Source: Bog-159 sp963738375
Lineage (GTDB): Bacteria > Acidobacteriota > Terriglobia > Bryobacterales > Bryobacteraceae
Length of the DNA stretch: 64,000 bases
Assembly (NCBI GenBank): GCA_963738375.1
Contig: CAVTWL010000012.1
Location: forward strand, 310,001 to 374,000
Direction: 5' to 3'
The notes under the pieces were generated by a model. The model made no database searches. It was given only the letters and a program-made list of their open reading frames with translations, and was not told the origin of the DNA. A program made the position numbers and the translations under genes. Below, piece by piece: positions 62,212 through 64,000 of this stretch (position 1 is the stretch's first letter; every line of letters starts with the position of its first letter).

Positions 62212-62637
62212 TTACTTCTTTTCGTCGTACGGGGCGCCGGTGCCCGACGAGCCCAGGAATAACTTCCTGCCATCCGGCAGCGTGATATCGCGGCCGTTGG
62301 CGCGCAGGGAGCCGTCCTTCGACTGGTAGCCTTCCACGATCACGCGCGTGCCCGGCGCAACCGCCGTCTTGGTGAAGCCGCGCCGCAGCAGCACGTTCGG
62401 ACTGCCCGCCTCCACCATCCAACTGGCGGTCTTGCCGCCGGGGCCCGCCACGTCGACATGGATCCAGGCGTGTGGATTGATTAGTTCTATTTTGGTGACG
62501 ACTCCTTCCAGGTGGACCGGTTTCTTGGCGTCAAACTCCGCCGCAAATGCGTGATGCGCCCAAACCGGCGCGGCGGCCAGAAGCAATGCGGCGCTCATCG
62601 CAGCCAGGATCTTCGCGTGCATGGAAATGTTTTTCAT
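62212..62637 (-). CDS. Secreted DUF6152 protein
   Basis: This 141-residue protein has a signal peptide (AKILAAMSAALLLAAAPVWAHH) and the DUF6152 core: FAAEFDAKKPVHLEGVVTKIELINPHAWIHVDV and TRVIVEGYQSKDGSLRANGRDITLPDG. The fold is a small OB-like beta barrel. It lies between two paralogues of the WDGDTL type, with gaps of six and 20 bases, so the three products probably act together. The role is unknown. Confidence 0.87.
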   Translation of the reverse strand: MKNISMHAKILAAMSAALLLAAAPVWAHHAFAAEFDAKKPVHLEGVVTKIELINPHAWIHVDVAGPGGKTASWMVEAGSPNVLLRRGFTKTAVAPGTRVIVEGYQSKDGSLRANGRDITLPDGRKLFLGSSGTGAPYDEKK

Positions 62638-62643
62638 GGTAGT

Positions 62644-63444
62644 TCACTTGGCGGGCTTTTTGGCGTACTGACCGTACATCAAATCTTCGGCAAACTCGAC
62701 GCACTTGAATTCCATCAGGCGTGCGTCCGGCTCCACGTGGCGGTAAAGCGGCATCTTGATTTTCCACGGATGGGCAAAGACCTTGGGGTCCTCGATGGTC
62801 GCTTCGTACCACAGCGTATCGTGAGTGCGCGGCGTGTAGCGCTCGACCACGTGGAGAGCATCGCTGTGGTAGTCGCCGGCCCGATCGAACCAGGTGCGTT
62901 CATCGAGAGCGGTTACATCGATGACCAGCGTGTCGCCTTCCCAGTGGCCATATGACTGGCCCATCCAGGAATCGGCTGGCGCGGGGCCCGGATCTTTTAG
63001 GTAGATGTTCCGCACCGCGCCGTCGAACTGATAAGCGAAAAAGAGGGCCTTGTCGCTATGAAAGATCTGGAAGGGATAGGGCAGGTAGGTCGCCCGCGGC
63101 ACACCGGGCAGGAAGCATTTGATCTCGGGGTCGGCGGTGAAGCGGTTGGCCAGGTTCGTTTGCTTTTGCGCCAGGGCAGCGGGCAGATAGGGAATCTCGC
63201 CCCCTTCGACTACCCCGGGCCCCCCCGGCTCGGCCCCCTCCGCGCCGAGGGCCGTGGGGCCCTGCCGGGATGCGTGGATTTGCAGATCCCAGTTGGCGGT
63301 GTTCAGCGCCTGCCAGATCCCTGTTAAGTTCGGCTTACCGTCCGGCATGCGCGGAAAATCGGAGGCCTGTTGGCCCGATGCCGCAACGGCGGCGAGAATG
63401 AATGCGCCCGGAAGCGCGGCGGTTACCCAGAGTGATTTCAACAC
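62644..63444 (-). CDS. Secreted acidobacterial hypothetical protein, paralogue of 61226-62191
   Basis: This 266-residue protein has a signal peptide (MLKSLWVTAALPGAFILAAVAASG) and the same blocks as its paralogue: MPDGKPNLTGIWQALN, GHWEGDTLVIDVTALDERTWF, LHVVERYTPRTHDTLWYEATIEDP, and a final EFKCVEFAEDLMYG. It is shorter because it lacks part of the middle region. It is the first gene of the minus-strand group and is divergent from the EF-P-like gene. The function is not known. Confidence 0.82.
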   Translation of the reverse strand: MLKSLWVTAALPGAFILAAVAASGQQASDFPRMPDGKPNLTGIWQALNTANWDLQIHASRQGPTALGAEGAEPGGPGVVEGGEIPYLPAALAQKQTNLANRFTADPEIKCFLPGVPRATYLPYPFQIFHSDKALFFAYQFDGAVRNIYLKDPGPAPADSWMGQSYGHWEGDTLVIDVTALDERTWFDRAGDYHSDALHVVERYTPRTHDTLWYEATIEDPKVFAHPWKIKMPLYRHVEPDARLMEFKCVEFAEDLMYGQYAKKPAK

Positions 63445-63601
63445 GGCAATCTCATCAGAGGTACCAAACGGCGGAGGGAGCCGTCAAGCCCACGCCGCGG
63501 TGCGCCCGGGGCTCGCGAAGGGGAGAGCTTCCAATTTCCGGAAAGGTATCGGTTCCCGGCGCTGGCCTTTATACTCAAGAAGGAAGCTTTTTTTTGAAAC
63601 T

Positions 63602-64000
63602 ATGGCCGCATTAATCGACGCAATCAACGTAAAGAAAAAGACTTTGTTTGAGCTGGACAACGTACCGTACGCCTGTCTCGAAGCGGAAGTGAACACGCCC
63701 ACGGCCCGCGGAGGTCAGACCCTGGTGCGCCTGAAGATGCGCAACCTGCTCACCAACGCCGTTTTCGAGAAAACTTTCAAAGCGGGCGACAAGTTCCGCG
63801 AGCCGGATCTGGTGATGGTGGCTGCGTCGTACCTTTATAGCGATGGAGACGGATCTCACTTCCTCGATCAGCAAAGCTTCGAAACCCATTCCCTGGCCGG
63901 CGATGTCATGGGCGATGCCCTCGACTTCCTGATCGAAGGCGCTCTGCTGGAATTGCTGAAATACAACGGCAATCCCATCGGACTGAAGTTGCCGCCCTTC
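63602..64000 (+). CDS. Elongation factor P-like protein EfpL/YeiP type, cut by window edge
   Basis: The 133 visible residues are the start of an EF-P-fold translation factor. Such factors bind between the P and E sites of the ribosome and relieve stalling at proline-rich motifs. The domain I tip reads TPTARGGQ, the PTARG motif of YeiP/EfpL, instead of the PGKGQ of standard EF-P whose lysine is modified. The next blocks VRLKMRNLLTNAVFEKTFKAGDKF and GDALDFLIEGALLELLKYNG are EF-P-like. ATG 63602 is the likely start; AAGGAAG lies 13-14 bases upstream, separated by a T8 run. A TATACT at 63570-63575 may be its -10 box. The rest is outside the window. Confidence 0.8.
   Translation, partial: MAALIDAINVKKKTLFELDNVPYACLEAEVNTPTARGGQTLVRLKMRNLLTNAVFEKTFKAGDKFREPDLVMVAASYLYSDGDGSHFLDQQSFETHSLAGDVMGDALDFLIEGALLELLKYNGNPIGLKLPPF

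Overview
The window reads as a chromosomal segment of a GC-rich Acidobacteriota genome, most likely of the Solibacter/Bryobacter type. This is inferred from family content: two PadR regulator plus ADOP ('acidobacterial duplicated orphan permease') pairs, a GloVer-repeat secreted protein, a very large NHL/BACON/Ig-like secreted protein, a DUF6152 protein, many secreted hydrolases, and PQQ-like and Gfo/Idh/MocA enzymes. No complete rRNA or tRNA gene, insertion sequence, prophage or CRISPR array was found.

Layout. 1-7.9 kb: envelope and housekeeping genes (membrane-anchored PpiD-like foldase, DedA protein, ThuA-like protein, GDPD phosphodiesterase), then a tight minus-strand group of cutA, a frameshifted HAD phosphatase, a GAF/kinase/receiver-like protein that has lost its phospho-acceptor residues, and a small secreted protein, followed by an FtsB/DivIC-like gene. 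8-14 kb: a GloVer-repeat protein, an HTH protein, then an unusual ~420-nt leader with a near-consensus promoter, a 37-codon small ORF and a degenerate tRNA-Phe-like element, leading into translationally coupled PilZ and AAA ATPase genes and an S41 protease. 14-18.5 kb: an esterase, a groES without groEL, DinB, MBL-fold, an unrecognised small protein with an excellent ribosome binding site, and a PQQ-type propeller. 18.6-24.3 kb: serine hydrolase, frameshifted gluconate-type permease, PadR and ADOP. 24.3-33.4 kb: a 2088-residue secreted protein that seems to start at CTG and carries a ~524-residue super-repeat, a LytS-kinase fragment, a secreted GH13 protein with an Asp-to-Asn change in region IV, and a kelch-like remnant. 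33.4-36.4 kb: the second PadR-ADOP pair.

36.5-42 kb holds an lhr-type helicase broken by about thirteen single-base frameshifts although its motifs are intact, overlapping a Nei2-like glycosylase gene. 42-49.6 kb: GH97, a thioredoxin-tailed lipid-face protein, menaquinone methyltransferase and 3-dehydroquinate synthase, and a secreted propeller-like protein. 49.7-53.9 kb: a GH2-like barrel fused to an SGNH hydrolase, then a membrane cytochrome b with a sulfite-oxidase-fold molybdoenzyme. 53.9-60.4 kb: a minus-strand set of MocA oxidoreductase, sugar isomerase-like protein, S9 peptidase, zinc alcohol dehydrogenase and a GH5-like barrel, with several stop/start overlaps. 60.5-63.4 kb: DinB and two paralogous secreted proteins flanking a DUF6152 protein. 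The end carries an EF-P-like gene with the PTARG tip of YeiP/EfpL, cut by the window edge.

The genes fit a soil polymer degrader: secreted glycosidases and esterases, sugar oxidoreductases and isomerases, and efflux/permease modules under PadR control. The most unusual pieces are the leader RNA region before PilZ-AAA, the pseudo-kinase, the CTG-started mosaic protein and the insertion-biased frameshifts, which may be either recent gene loss or sequence error.
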